Positions 15,390 through 23,434 of a stretch of 35,024 bases of DNA are shown here, one piece after another. Every line of letters starts with the position of its first letter. The first letter of the stretch is position 1. Source of the DNA: an uncultured Desulfuromonadales bacterium (GTDB taxonomy: Bacteria > Desulfobacterota > Desulfuromonadia > Desulfuromonadales > Geopsychrobacteraceae); NCBI GenBank assembly GCA_945787335.1, contig CALZHR010000099.1:1-35024 (forward strand). The letters run 5' to 3'. The notes below the pieces were generated by a model. The model saw nothing but the letters and a program-made list of their open reading frames with translations. It had not been told where the DNA came from and did no database searches. The translations under genes were made by a program, and so were the position numbers.

Positions 15390-17213
15390 ATGGGACAAAC
15401 TCTGCCGCAAATGGCCTTCAAGCGCATCGAGCGTTACGCCGAGCGAACCGTCATGCGCCGGAAGATTGCCGGGCGCTACCGGGATATCAGCTGGCGCGAG
15501 CTGGGAAATCAGGTGCGCGCTTTTGCCCACAGCCTGCAGGCGCTCGGCCTGGTGCCCGAGCAGCAGGCGGCGATCATGTCCCCCAATTGTCCCGAGTGGG
15601 CCTACGCCGATCTGGCGATCATGGCCTGCGGCGGGCGTACGGTTCCCGTTTACCACACCGAAGGGCTGAAGACAATCGCCCATATTCTGGCCGACGCCGA
15701 GTGCCGCTTCCTCTTTGCCCACTCCCCGCTGCAGGCCGCAAAACTGCTTGAGCTGCGCGAGCAATTGCCGCAGCTGGAAAAGATCATCCTGCTCGAAGGT
15801 TCGGCCGAGGGAGAGGGCCTTCTGAATCTGCACGACTTCCTCACCCTCGGCGAAAAAATCGATCCGGCGCTGTTCGAGAAGCAGCTCGCCAAAGGGCAGC
15901 GTCAGGATTTGGCGACCCTGGTCTACACCTCCGGCACCACCGGTGAACCGAAGGGGGCGATGCTGAGCCACGACAACATCCTCTCCAACCTTGAAGCCTG
16001 CAGCGAGCTGATCGAGATCGGCCCGGAGGATGAGTGCCTCTCCTTTTTGCCGCTCTCGCATATTTTCGAGCGGATGGGCGGCTACTACATGATGCTGCAC
16101 CAGGGGGTGGTGATCTCCTACGCCGAGAGCATCGACACGGTTCCAGCCAACCTGACCGAGGTCAAGCCGACCATCGTGCTCAGCGTGCCTCGCCTTTACG
16201 AGAAAATGCACGCCCGGGTGCTGGAACGGGTCACTTCCGGACCCTGGCTGAAAAAGCAGCTGTTTTTCCTCGCCATCAAAGTCGGGCGGGGAAAGGTTGT
16301 TCGTGAACAGGCCGGTCAGCAGCCGACCCTGCTGCAGGAAAAGCTCTGCCCGCTGTTCGACAAGCTGGTCTTCAGTAAAATCAAGGAACGGCTCGGCGGC
16401 CGGCTGCGCTTCTTTGTCTCCGGCGGCGCGCCGCTGGTCAAGGACATCGCCGAATTCTTCCTCGCCGCCGGGGTCCCGATCTACGAAGGCTACGGCCTGA
16501 CCGAGACCTCGCCGGTCATCGCCGTCAACTATCCGGGCTGCCACCGGCTGGGCAGCGTCGGTCCGGCCCTGAAGAACCTTGAGGTTCGCTTCGACGCCGA
16601 CGGCGAACTGCTGGTCAAGGGACCCAGCGTGTTTCAGGGCTACTGGAAGAAACCGGAGCGAACCGCCGAGGTTCTGCAGGACGGCTGGTTCCGCACCGGC
16701 GACATCGCCGAGATCGATGCCACCGGCTTTGTTACCATCACCGACCGCAAAAAGGACCTGATCGTCACCGCAGGCGGCAAGAATGTCGCTCCGCAGGCGC
16801 TGGAGAATGTCCTGAAGACCGACAAGTTCATCAGCAGCGTGATGATCCATGGCGACCGCCGCCCCTACCTGGTGGCCCTGGTCGTGCCCGACTTCGAAGC
16901 GCTGCGGAAGTACGCCGGCTTCAAGAAGATCGACTTCCTCGATCAGTGCGATCTGGTCAACCATCCCCGGGTTCTCGACCTGATCCGGCGCCGCATCGAC
17001 CAGCGTCAGCAAAGCCTGCCGTCCTATCAGCAGATCAAGCGTTTCACGCTGCTCTCACGTGATTTCAGTGGGGAGAAGGGGGAAGTCACCCCGACCCTGA
17101 AAATCAAGCGCAATATCGTCGGGCAACGCTACGCCCAGCTGCTTGAAGACCTGTATCGGGCCGAAGGAGAAGGGATTCATGACAGCAGTTATTGCATCAT
17201 CGGTGAAGAATAA
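15390..17213 (+). CDS. Long-chain acyl-CoA synthetase (AMP-forming)
   Basis: A 607-residue ANL-superfamily enzyme that activates fatty acids to acyl-CoA through an acyl-adenylate. The P-loop is LVYTSGTTGEPKGAMLSHDN (about 178-197), the A5-type motif is YEGYGLTETSP (about 365-375), and the hinge region is GWFRTGDIAEIDATGFVTITDRKKDLIVTAGGKNVAP, split here as GDIAEID and DRKKDLIVTAGGKN. These match the FadD15/Acsl type of bacterial long-chain synthetase. SD GGAGG lies 6 bases upstream of the ATG. A 63-base gap with a TATAAT-like promoter separates it from the HEAT-repeat gene. Membrane-associated or cytoplasmic; chain length preference not visible. Confidence 0.94.
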   Translation: MGQTLPQMAFKRIERYAERTVMRRKIAGRYRDISWRELGNQVRAFAHSLQALGLVPEQQAAIMSPNCPEWAYADLAIMACGGRTVPVYHTEGLKTIAHILADAECRFLFAHSPLQAAKLLELREQLPQLEKIILLEGSAEGEGLLNLHDFLTLGEKIDPALFEKQLAKGQRQDLATLVYTSGTTGEPKGAMLSHDNILSNLEACSELIEIGPEDECLSFLPLSHIFERMGGYYMMLHQGVVISYAESIDTVPANLTEVKPTIVLSVPRLYEKMHARVLERVTSGPWLKKQLFFLAIKVGRGKVVREQAGQQPTLLQEKLCPLFDKLVFSKIKERLGGRLRFFVSGGAPLVKDIAEFFLAAGVPIYEGYGLTETSPVIAVNYPGCHRLGSVGPALKNLEVRFDADGELLVKGPSVFQGYWKKPERTAEVLQDGWFRTGDIAEIDATGFVTITDRKKDLIVTAGGKNVAPQALENVLKTDKFISSVMIHGDRRPYLVALVVPDFEALRKYAGFKKIDFLDQCDLVNHPRVLDLIRRRIDQRQQSLPSYQQIKRFTLLSRDFSGEKGEVTPTLKIKRNIVGQRYAQLLEDLYRAEGEGIHDSSYCIIGEE

Positions 17214-17215
17214 AC

Positions 17216-17244
17216 TTCCACAGAGAATATTTTTTTACTATAAT
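17216..17244 (+). promoter_or_regulatory. Possible promoter for the HEAT-repeat gene
   Basis: A perfect -10 TATAAT (17239-17244) lies 17 bases after a weak -35 (TTCCAC, 17216-17221), in an AT-rich gap right after the acyl-CoA synthetase stop. Confidence 0.45.
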
Positions 17245-17276
17245 TAGCTTTTAATCATTTAATTCCGTGGATATTC

Positions 17277-18872
17277 ATGACTCAGCCAAACCGTTCACAG
17301 ACGCTCAGCAGCGATCTCACAACCGCACTGAGCGAACTGGTCAAGCTGACCAAGTCGCTGAAATTCTACGCTGCAGGGCATCCGGCACTGAGCGCGGCTG
17401 CGAGCGAAACCTGCGCGGCGTTTCAGTCGCTGCTGGCCCGACATGCCGGCCAGCCGTTTCACATCACCACGACCGGTTTCTTCCTCGACCAGGAACCGCT
17501 TGCGCCGCAGAACAACACCCTGAAACAGCTCGCGGTGCAATTAAACGAATGCAAGGTGCGGCATCTGCTGTTTCTGCCGGAACTGTCCAACCAGGAGCTG
17601 CTGATTTTCGCAGGATTGATCTCACGGCCGGCTGCCGAGCTGCTTGCCGCCGGCGGCCTGCCGAAACTGCTGGAGAAACAACAGCTGCGCTCGATCTGGG
17701 CCAACGCAACCGACCTGGCAGAGATCCAGGCCCGCCTCGCAGAGCGGCAGGATGAAGCAGGTGCTGAAGAGCCGCCCCAGGAACTGACCGACAACAGCAC
17801 ATTCAACAACGAAGCGATCTTGCCCCAGGAAAGCAAGGACGTCATCGCCTGGATGCGCGACCTGCTCGAATTACTCAAAGAACCGCTCAACGACGATGAA
17901 TATCAGCAGCTGCTTGAGCAGCTGCTGCAGAAAGCACCACCGTTTCTCCAGGCAAGCGGACTGCCGGGAAGCCTGGCGCTGTTCAGCCTGCTGCTGAACC
18001 ACAATCGGGATGAGCAACGCTCTGCCAGTCAGCGCCAATCGGCCCATGACGGCATCAGCCTGTTGCTGAGCGACGAGATCAAGCAGCAACTGGCGACTGC
18101 CGTCGCCGACCCGAGCCTCAAGCCATCGCAGAAAAAAGCCCTTGGCCGGGTTCTGGTCGGCCTGGAGATGCAGATTGCCCCGACCCTGCTGAGAAATCTC
18201 TACGCGGAGCGGGATGCGCTGATCCGCCGCAAGTACACCGGCATTCTCTCGCACATGGGCGAGGCCCTCTATGCGCTGCTGACCGATGCCCTCCACGACG
18301 AGACCTGGCACGTAGTCCGCAATGCCGTTATCGTCCTCGGAGAAACCCGTCTGGAATCGGCCCTGCCGCTGCTGGAGGCGCCCATGGGGCACCCGGAGGT
18401 GCGGGTGCGGCGAGCCCTGATCCAGGCCCTGAGCATGATCGGTGGCGACCAGGTCATTCCGCTGCTGGTCAGGCTCAGCAGCGATCCGGCCACCGAACTG
18501 CAGCAGCCGGCAATCATGGCGCTCGGCTCCCTCGGCAAAGCCCAGGCGATTCCACCCCTCGCCGCGATCCTGCTGCGCTTCGACCCATTGGGCAAACAGA
18601 CCGACCTCAAGCTCGAGGTCATCCGCGCCCTGACCATCCTCAGCTCCCCTCAGGCAATCCTGCCGCTCCTGAAAGTCGCCCGGCGGTCCAACCTGCTGCG
18701 TCTTAGTCGTATCGAGACGCTCCGCGCCGAAGCAATTCTGGCGCTGGGGCAGCTCGGCAATCCTCATTTGATCCCGCTGCTTGACCAGCTGCCGAAATCG
18801 AACAAAGGCCCGGTCAGCCGGGCGATCAAACAGGCGACCTCGCAGCTCAGAAATCAATCCTCTGCCCCGTGA
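17277..18872 (+). CDS. HEAT-repeat protein of unknown function
   Basis: A 531-residue alpha-helical protein without signal peptide or membrane segments. The N-terminal part (about 1-170) begins LTTALSELVKLTKSLKFYAAGHPAL, a pattern seen in bacterial proteins that precede HEAT or HD domains. A Glu/Gln-rich linker spans about 155-185. From about residue 285 to 525 there are HEAT/PBS-lyase-like repeats, for example DETWHVVRNAVIVLGE, HPEVRVRRALIQALSM and ATELQQPAIMALGSLGKAQA. Such repeats form curved protein-binding scaffolds. No catalytic residue is visible and the partner is unknown. Ribosome-binding site weak. It may be co-transcribed with the acyl-CoA synthetase or use its own promoter. It ends 54 bases before the convergent PAS gene. 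Confidence 0.8.
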   Translation: MTQPNRSQTLSSDLTTALSELVKLTKSLKFYAAGHPALSAAASETCAAFQSLLARHAGQPFHITTTGFFLDQEPLAPQNNTLKQLAVQLNECKVRHLLFLPELSNQELLIFAGLISRPAAELLAAGGLPKLLEKQQLRSIWANATDLAEIQARLAERQDEAGAEEPPQELTDNSTFNNEAILPQESKDVIAWMRDLLELLKEPLNDDEYQQLLEQLLQKAPPFLQASGLPGSLALFSLLLNHNRDEQRSASQRQSAHDGISLLLSDEIKQQLATAVADPSLKPSQKKALGRVLVGLEMQIAPTLLRNLYAERDALIRRKYTGILSHMGEALYALLTDALHDETWHVVRNAVIVLGETRLESALPLLEAPMGHPEVRVRRALIQALSMIGGDQVIPLLVRLSSDPATELQQPAIMALGSLGKAQAIPPLAAILLRFDPLGKQTDLKLEVIRALTILSSPQAILPLLKVARRSNLLRLSRIETLRAEAILALGQLGNPHLIPLLDQLPKSNKGPVSRAIKQATSQLRNQSSAP

Positions 18873-18926
18873 GCCGGTGCCGACCCTGAAGCACACGGCG
18901 GCATTCTTCCAGCTTTCACGCCCCCA

Positions 18927-19268
18927 TCATTCCCCCCGCGGTGGCTCAAAACGCTCGTAGTAGCCCAGAAGTGCCCCCGTGCTGGAGCGCACCGCGCGCA
19001 TGTAAATCCGTCGCTTGGCGTTGTCGGTGATCAGCTCTTCCTCCAGCCCCTGCTCCATCTGCGCCAGGATCTTGCGCATGCTCCGCTGCGATTCCGGATT
19101 GTGGCAGTCGAGCAGGCTGCGGCCGAGCAGTTCATTGCCATCAGGGTAGAAGGCCGCCGCGGCCTTGTTCAGGTAGCGCACCACGTGCCCGGTATCGGCG
19201 AATAACAGCGGGTTTTTCAGGCTGTCGAGCAGGTCGTGAAAAAATTCCAGGTTGTTTTCTGCGTTCAT
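18927..19268 (-). CDS. Stand-alone PAS-domain protein
   Basis: A 113-residue protein that is essentially one PAS domain: NPLLFADTGHVVRYLNKAAAAFYP (sensor core start), GRSLLDCHNPESQ, and a closing strand MRAVRSSTGALLGYYERFEP. The GxSxxxCHxPxS pattern recalls the PAS part of DUF438-type proteins. No output domain is attached. Its ATG overlaps the stop of the P-type ATPase gene by one base (TGATG), so translation is coupled and it is the third gene of the metal-efflux operon. It could sense redox state, a metal or a small ligand and modulate the pump or another protein. That is inference; no cofactor-binding motif is certain, though the Cys-His pair is notable. Confidence 0.82.
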   Translation of the reverse strand: MNAENNLEFFHDLLDSLKNPLLFADTGHVVRYLNKAAAAFYPDGNELLGRSLLDCHNPESQRSMRKILAQMEQGLEEELITDNAKRRIYMRAVRSSTGALLGYYERFEPPRGE

Positions 19269-21442
19269 CAGTCGTCCCGAATAATCCTCACTGAGTTCAG
19301 TACCGCCAGCACCGCCACGCCGACATCGGCGAAGATCGCCTGCCAGATGGTCGCCAGGCCGAAGACGCCGAGCAGCATCACCAGCCCCTTGGCGGTAAAG
19401 GCCAGGGTGATATTCTGCCAGACGATGCGCCGCGTCAGGCGCGCGGTTTCGATGGCGGTGGCCAGCTTGTCCGGCTCGTCGGTCATCAGCACCACGTCGG
19501 CCGCCTCGATGGCGGCATCGGAGCCTAAGCCCCCCATCGCCACGCCGACATCGGCACGGGCCAGCACCGGCGCGTCGTTGATGCCGTCGCCGACCATCAC
19601 CAGTTTCCCCTGCCGACGCTGGGACTGCAGCTGCTCCAGCGCCTCGAGCTTCTGGTCGGGGAGCAGCTCGGCGCGCCAGCCGTCCAGCCGCAGACTTTCA
19701 GCAATCCGCTGCGCCTCCAGCTTGCGATCGCCGCTGAGCATCTCGATATGGCTCACCCCGAGACGCCGCAGCCGAGCCACCGCTCCGGCGGCACCCTCGC
19801 GCAATTCATCGGCGATCAACAGCACCCCGGCATAGCGCCCATCGACCGCCAGGTAAACTGCGGTGCCCGGCTCATCCGATCGAAGCGGGTTGAGGTCAAA
19901 CCGCCGCAGCAGCTTGCGGTTGCCGGCCAGCACCTGGCGGCCATCCACCCGGGCCGCCACCCCCAGCCCCGGGTGTTCCTGCAGCTCGCTGATTCGCCGC
20001 CGATCAAGTTTCCGCGCATATTTATCACGGATCGATTTGCCGATCGGGTGATTGGAATCGATCTCCGCCAGAGCCGCCAGCTCCAGCAGCTGCTCCGCGG
20101 AAAAATCCGCCTGCGGCAGCACCTGGCGCACCTCGAAAACCCCGCGGGTCAGGGTCCCGGTCTTGTCGAAGACCACCGTTTCGACCTGCGCCAGCGCTTC
20201 CAGGAAGTTGCCCCCCTTGACCAGAATCCCCTGTTTGGAGGCGCGGCCGATACCGCCGAAAAAACCCAGCGGGATGGAGATCAGCAGGGCGCAGGGGCAG
20301 GAGACCACCAGAAAGATCAGTGCCCGGTAGAGCCAGGCCTGCCAGTCACCGAAAAACAACGGCGGCAAGAGCGCGATCAGGGTCGCGACCAGCACCACCA
20401 GCGGCGTGTAAACCCGGGCAAAGCGGGTGATGAAGCGTTCGGTGTTGGCCTTGTTTTCGCTGGCGTTCTCCACCAGCTCGATGACCCGCGCCAGGGTCGA
20501 CTGGGAGAAAGGGCGCACCACCCGCAGGGTCAGGCTGCCGGCGCCGTTGATCATCCCCGCCAGCACTTCGTCGCCGAGCATTTTTCGCCGCGGGCGCGAT
20601 TCGCCGGTCAGCGCCGAACTGTCGAGCAGCGACTCCCCGTCGATGATCACCCCGTCGAGCGGCACCCGTTCGCCGGGGCGCACCAGGATCAGCTGCCCGA
20701 CATCGAGCTGGTTCGGGTCGACGCGGCGCAGCTGCTGCCCTTCCAGCAGGTTCGCGCTGTCGGGGCGGATATCGAGCAGCGCGGCGATCTCCCGCCGCGA
20801 ATGGTCGACCGCCCGCCCCTGGACGATCTCGCCGAGCAGGTAGAAGAGCATCACCGCCACCGCCTCGGGATATTCGCCGAGAAAAAGCGCCCCGATGGTG
20901 GCGATCGACATCAGCAGGTGCTCGTCGAACCAGCCGCCGCGACGCAGATTGCTGGCCGCCGCCATCAGCACCGAGCCGCCAGCGATCAGGTAACTGGCCA
21001 GGTAGCAGAGAACCGCCAGCGACGCAGCGGCGAAACGCTCCAGCAGCAGCGCCAGCACCAGCAGCAGCGCCCCGCCGCCGAGCCGCCAGAACTGCTGGCG
21101 GATATGCCGCCCCGGCTTGCTCTCACCCGCCTCCTGCCAGGGGCGCACGCTCACCCCCGGCTCGAAGCGTTCAACGATGGTGCGCACTTCGTCCAGCAGC
21201 TCGCTGCAGGGGCGCGGGGACTCGATGCGCAGGCTGCCGGCGGTGAAGTTGAGCCGGGCCGAGAGCACCTGCGGTAGCTCCTGAATCGCCACCTCGATCT
21301 TACCGGCACAGGAGGCACAGCCGAGCCCTTGCAGAGAAAAGCGACAGCTGCTCGACCATTCGGCCGTCCCCTCCTCGATCCGACAGTCCTCGTCAACGGC
21401 CGGCGCGCTGCAACAGCTGCCGCAATCAGCCTTCTTCAGCAT
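19268..21442 (-). CDS. cadA: Zn/Cd/Pb-exporting P1B-type ATPase
   Basis: A 724-residue heavy-metal pump of the ZntA/CadA type that exports soft divalent cations. The N-terminus has extra cysteines (CGSCC at 7-11, C20, C33) before a heavy-metal-associated domain with GCASC (41-45). The transmembrane metal site is SCPCAL (CPC 382-384). TGES (279-282), DKTGTLT (phosphorylated D426), the HP motif in SNHPIGKS and GDGINDAPVLA are all intact. CPC plus the HP context, without His-rich ends, indicates the Zn/Cd/Pb subgroup. The start at 21442 is used because GGGAGG lies upstream; the frame continues further upstream but overlaps arsR. It overlaps the regulator gene by 17 bases and the PAS gene by 1. 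Confidence 0.94.
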   Translation of the reverse strand: MLKKADCGSCCSAPAVDEDCRIEEGTAEWSSSCRFSLQGLGCASCAGKIEVAIQELPQVLSARLNFTAGSLRIESPRPCSELLDEVRTIVERFEPGVSVRPWQEAGESKPGRHIRQQFWRLGGGALLLVLALLLERFAAASLAVLCYLASYLIAGGSVLMAAASNLRRGGWFDEHLLMSIATIGALFLGEYPEAVAVMLFYLLGEIVQGRAVDHSRREIAALLDIRPDSANLLEGQQLRRVDPNQLDVGQLILVRPGERVPLDGVIIDGESLLDSSALTGESRPRRKMLGDEVLAGMINGAGSLTLRVVRPFSQSTLARVIELVENASENKANTERFITRFARVYTPLVVLVATLIALLPPLFFGDWQAWLYRALIFLVVSCPCALLISIPLGFFGGIGRASKQGILVKGGNFLEALAQVETVVFDKTGTLTRGVFEVRQVLPQADFSAEQLLELAALAEIDSNHPIGKSIRDKYARKLDRRRISELQEHPGLGVAARVDGRQVLAGNRKLLRRFDLNPLRSDEPGTAVYLAVDGRYAGVLLIADELREGAAGAVARLRRLGVSHIEMLSGDRKLEAQRIAESLRLDGWRAELLPDQKLEALEQLQSQRRQGKLVMVGDGINDAPVLARADVGVAMGGLGSDAAIEAADVVLMTDEPDKLATAIETARLTRRIVWQNITLAFTAKGLVMLLGVFGLATIWQAIFADVGVAVLAVLNSVRIIRDD

Positions 21443-21779
21443 GCCGCAGCCCCTCCCGCAACAACCGGCCGACGTGGTCGTCATCGAGCCGGTAATAGAC
21501 CATTTTGCCCTCACGGCGACAGGCCACCAGACGTGCCGTGCGCAGCAGCCGCAGCTGGTGGGAGACTGCCGAGGCGCTGGTTTCGACCAGCTCGGCCAGA
21601 TCGCAGACGCAGAGCTCTTCCTGCGCCAGAGCGTGCAGCAGCCGCAGCCGGTTGGGATCGGCCAGCATCTTGAATATTTCCGCCGCGCCGAGCAGCAATG
21701 GCTCAGCCGGCAAGCCCTGCACCACCCGCGCGACCCGTTGCTGGTCGACACAGGTGGTCAGGCAGATATCTTTCTCCAT
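21426..21779 (-). CDS. cadC: ArsR/SmtB-family metal-sensing repressor, CadC type
   Basis: A 117-residue winged-helix repressor that releases DNA when it binds metal. Cysteines C6, C10, C57 and C59 (in ELCVCDL) have the spacing of the alpha-3N site of S. aureus CadC (7, 11, 58, 60), which binds Cd, Pb or Zn. The C-terminal helix keeps D100, H102, H113 and E116, the spacing of the alpha-5 zinc site of SmtB and CadC. The recognition helix is SASAVSHQLRLLRTARLV. It is the first gene of the operon, before the efflux ATPase, and should repress its own promoter through the dyad at 21788-21809. SD GAGG precedes the ATG. Confidence 0.94.
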   Translation of the reverse strand: MEKDICLTTCVDQQRVARVVQGLPAEPLLLGAAEIFKMLADPNRLRLLHALAQEELCVCDLAELVETSASAVSHQLRLLRTARLVACRREGKMVYYRLDDDHVGRLLREGLRHAEEG

Positions 21780-21787
21780 GGAAACCT

Positions 21788-21809
21788 CACCTGAATGATT
21801 GTTCAGATG
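21788..21809. promoter_or_regulatory. CadC/SmtB-type operator
   Basis: An imperfect dyad of two 8-base arms (CACCTGAA / TTCAGATG, one mismatch) around 6 bases. The TGAA-N6-TTCA core matches the known ArsR/SmtB operator form. It sits just downstream of the -10 box and overlaps the probable transcription start, so a bound repressor would block initiation. Confidence 0.8.
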
Positions 21810-21812
21810 TTT

Positions 21813-21841
21813 ATTGTGTTGTGAAAACAGCTTTGTGTCAA
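21813..21841 (-). promoter_or_regulatory. Promoter of the metal-efflux operon
   Basis: On the minus strand, a consensus TTGACA (21836-21841) and CACAAT (21813-21818) are 17 bases apart, directly upstream of the operator. Confidence 0.65.
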
Positions 21842-21874
21842 GCGAAGGCGGGAGCGATAAGGAATTCCAGCGGT

Positions 21875-22222
21875 TTATTGCCGATTGACTTCTTCCTGCA
21901 GCACGATCAATTGCTGTCGCAACGGCGGCAGGTTGTTTTGCACGGTCGCCCAGATGATCGCCAGGCTAACGCCGAAGTATTCATGAATGAGAAGATTGCG
22001 CATCCCTTTCATTTCAGCCCAAGGGATTTCCGCATAGTGTTGCTGCACAGTTTCCGGCACATGACGCGCCGCCTCACCGAGCACTTCAAGGTTGCGGATC
22101 ACGGCATCGACGACCAGACTGTCGGCGGTAAAGGACTCTTCTGTCAAGCCTTGGGTGTAAACGGCTATTTTTTCAAGGCAGGTCAGGATATCCTCGATAC
22201 GCATCTGCCAGTCTCTAGACAC
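21875..22222 (-). CDS. hepT: HepT-family RNase toxin (HEPN domain)
   Basis: A 115-residue all-helical HEPN protein (formerly DUF86), the toxin of a MntA/HepT pair. The catalytic R-x4-H-x-Y motif is intact: R75, H80 and Y82 in MRNLLIHEYFGV. HEPN toxins cut RNA; in characterised pairs the antitoxin AMPylates the Tyr of this motif to silence it. The GTG start is chosen because GAGG lies 6 bases upstream inside the antitoxin gene; an ATG six codons later is an alternative. It overlaps the antitoxin stop by 8 bases, as expected for the pair. The typical order (antitoxin then toxin) is kept. Confidence 0.9.
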   Translation of the reverse strand: MSRDWQMRIEDILTCLEKIAVYTQGLTEESFTADSLVVDAVIRNLEVLGEAARHVPETVQQHYAEIPWAEMKGMRNLLIHEYFGVSLAIIWATVQNNLPPLRQQLIVLQEEVNRQ

Positions 22223-22508
22223 GGATCGCCTCTTTAAGGATACGTTCTTTCATTTGCGGTTTGAGGGCATCTGGCGTGACAAGATCGACCGGGCGGCCAA
22301 GTAGATCTTCAAGGTGCGTTTTCAGACGGATGAACTCAAAAATACCGATCTTATTGACCAATTCGACGAGCAAGTCGACATCACTTCCCGGTCGATCTTC
22401 GCCACGGGCGACGGAGCCAAAGACTGAAAGCGAACTGACACCAAATTGTAAGAGATTCTCTTTATCCGCGGCGAGACGATCAAAAAGCGGACTGCGTTTC
22501 TGAGCCAT
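22215..22508 (-). CDS. mntA: MntA-family nucleotidyltransferase antitoxin
   Basis: A 97-residue minimal nucleotidyltransferase that neutralises HepT by transferring AMP to it. The G-S-x10-D-x-D motif is intact: G31-S32 and D43-x-D45 in FGSVARGEDRPGSDVDLLVE, with a third Asp at D75 (RPVDLV), as needed for activity. The start ATG at 22508 follows a GGGGGT site; the frame is open for 22 codons further upstream but without a good site. It is co-transcribed with hepT through an 8-base overlap. It sits between the metal-efflux operon and the chelatase genes, with no visible flanking repeats. Confidence 0.9.
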   Translation of the reverse strand: MAQKRSPLFDRLAADKENLLQFGVSSLSVFGSVARGEDRPGSDVDLLVELVNKIGIFEFIRLKTHLEDLLGRPVDLVTPDALKPQMKERILKEAIRV

Positions 22509-22598
22509 TATTACCCCCGAACAATCAAGTACTGATAACGATATCAGCAATCTAACTGCATTGGAAGTAATCAATACGTTATTTGGAGAGATGACGCT

Positions 22599-23387
22599 TC
22601 AGATATCCTCTGCTCGCCGTATCACTTCAATCAGCTTGCCGGCATGCAGCTCGCGGATCTGCTGGTAGCTGCCGCCCAGCTCAGTGGCCAGCTGCTGCAG
22701 TTTTTCGCTGCCGAGTCCGGCGCGGCTGTCGATCACCAGGCTGCTTATACGATCCTTGCGGACGCTGTGGGCCAGAGTGAACAGTTCGGGGAGGATCTGC
22801 GCCCCCGGCACCAGCGGCACGTTCGCCTCGCCGTCGGAGACGATCACCAGCAGCGGCTGCAGGTTCGGCTGCTTCTGCCGCGCGCTGCGCACCAGCTGCC
22901 AGGCCTGCCAGAGACCGTCGGCGAAAGGGGTGGCGCCGCCGATCGCCAGCTTGCGCAGCTGCTGCTGAGCGAGCAACACGCTGCTGGTCGGCCGCAGCAG
23001 CACCTGGGCCTGCCGCTCGCGGAAGCTGACCAGCGCCACCTGGTCGCGGTTCTGGTAAGCCGCGGTCAGCAGGGCGAGGATCGCCCCCTTGGCGGCCTTC
23101 ATCCGCGCCAGGGTTCCCTCCCCCATCGACTGGGAGGCGTCGATGACAAACACCAGCAACGCCCGCTGACGGTGGGAAAACTGTCTGCGGCGCAGGTCGG
23201 CCGGCAGGATCTGCTGCGGCCCACGAGTCAGGCCGCTGCGCAGCAGGGCAGCACGCAGGCTGGCCGGCAGGTCGAGGGCGACCGGTTGCTCACCGGCGCG
23301 CAGCGGAATCGCCCGCAGCTGCCGGCCGCTGCGGGCCCGGCCAGCTGTCCGGCTGCGCCGACCCGGAGTACTGCGGGAGGGTTTCAA
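22599..23387 (-). CDS. ChlD-like von Willebrand A domain chelatase subunit
   Basis: A protein of about 262 residues with an arginine-rich N-terminal stretch (about 1-50) and a C-terminal VWA domain. The MIDAS motif is DASQSMG (D-x-S-x-S), with later T of GGATPFADGL and D of IVSDGEANV as the other metal positions. It matches the C-terminal half of Mg-chelatase subunit D (BchD/ChlD) but lacks the AAA domain, as in stand-alone partners of ChlI in non-photosynthetic bacteria. There it is thought to serve a cobaltochelatase (CobN) or a similar enzyme. The start is unsure: only a TTG is available at 23387, and the frame remains open into the end of the ChlI gene, so a non-standard start in the overlap is possible. 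It follows the ChlI-like gene closely. Confidence 0.82.
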   Translation of the reverse strand: MKPSRSTPGRRSRTAGRARSGRQLRAIPLRAGEQPVALDLPASLRAALLRSGLTRGPQQILPADLRRRQFSHRQRALLVFVIDASQSMGEGTLARMKAAKGAILALLTAAYQNRDQVALVSFRERQAQVLLRPTSSVLLAQQQLRKLAIGGATPFADGLWQAWQLVRSARQKQPNLQPLLVIVSDGEANVPLVPGAQILPELFTLAHSVRKDRISSLVIDSRAGLGSEKLQQLATELGGSYQQIRELHAGKLIEVIRRAEDI

Positions 23388-23434
23388 GTGGGCGAGATTA
23401 ACCGGGGCGAGGCAGAGCTGCGCATCGATGTCGA

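Noticed and set aside
15312-17012. A 566-codon minus-strand open frame opposite the acyl-CoA synthetase gene
   Set aside because: The plus strand carries all adenylate-forming enzyme motifs and a good ribosome-binding site; the minus frame is an antisense shadow caused by high GC.
17871-18896. A 341-codon minus-strand open frame opposite the HEAT-repeat gene
   Set aside because: The plus frame shows regular helical repeats; the minus frame has shadow composition.
19748-21277. A 509-codon plus-strand open frame opposite the P-type ATPase gene
   Set aside because: Gln/His/Arg-rich antisense translation of a clearly assigned ATPase; no start signal.
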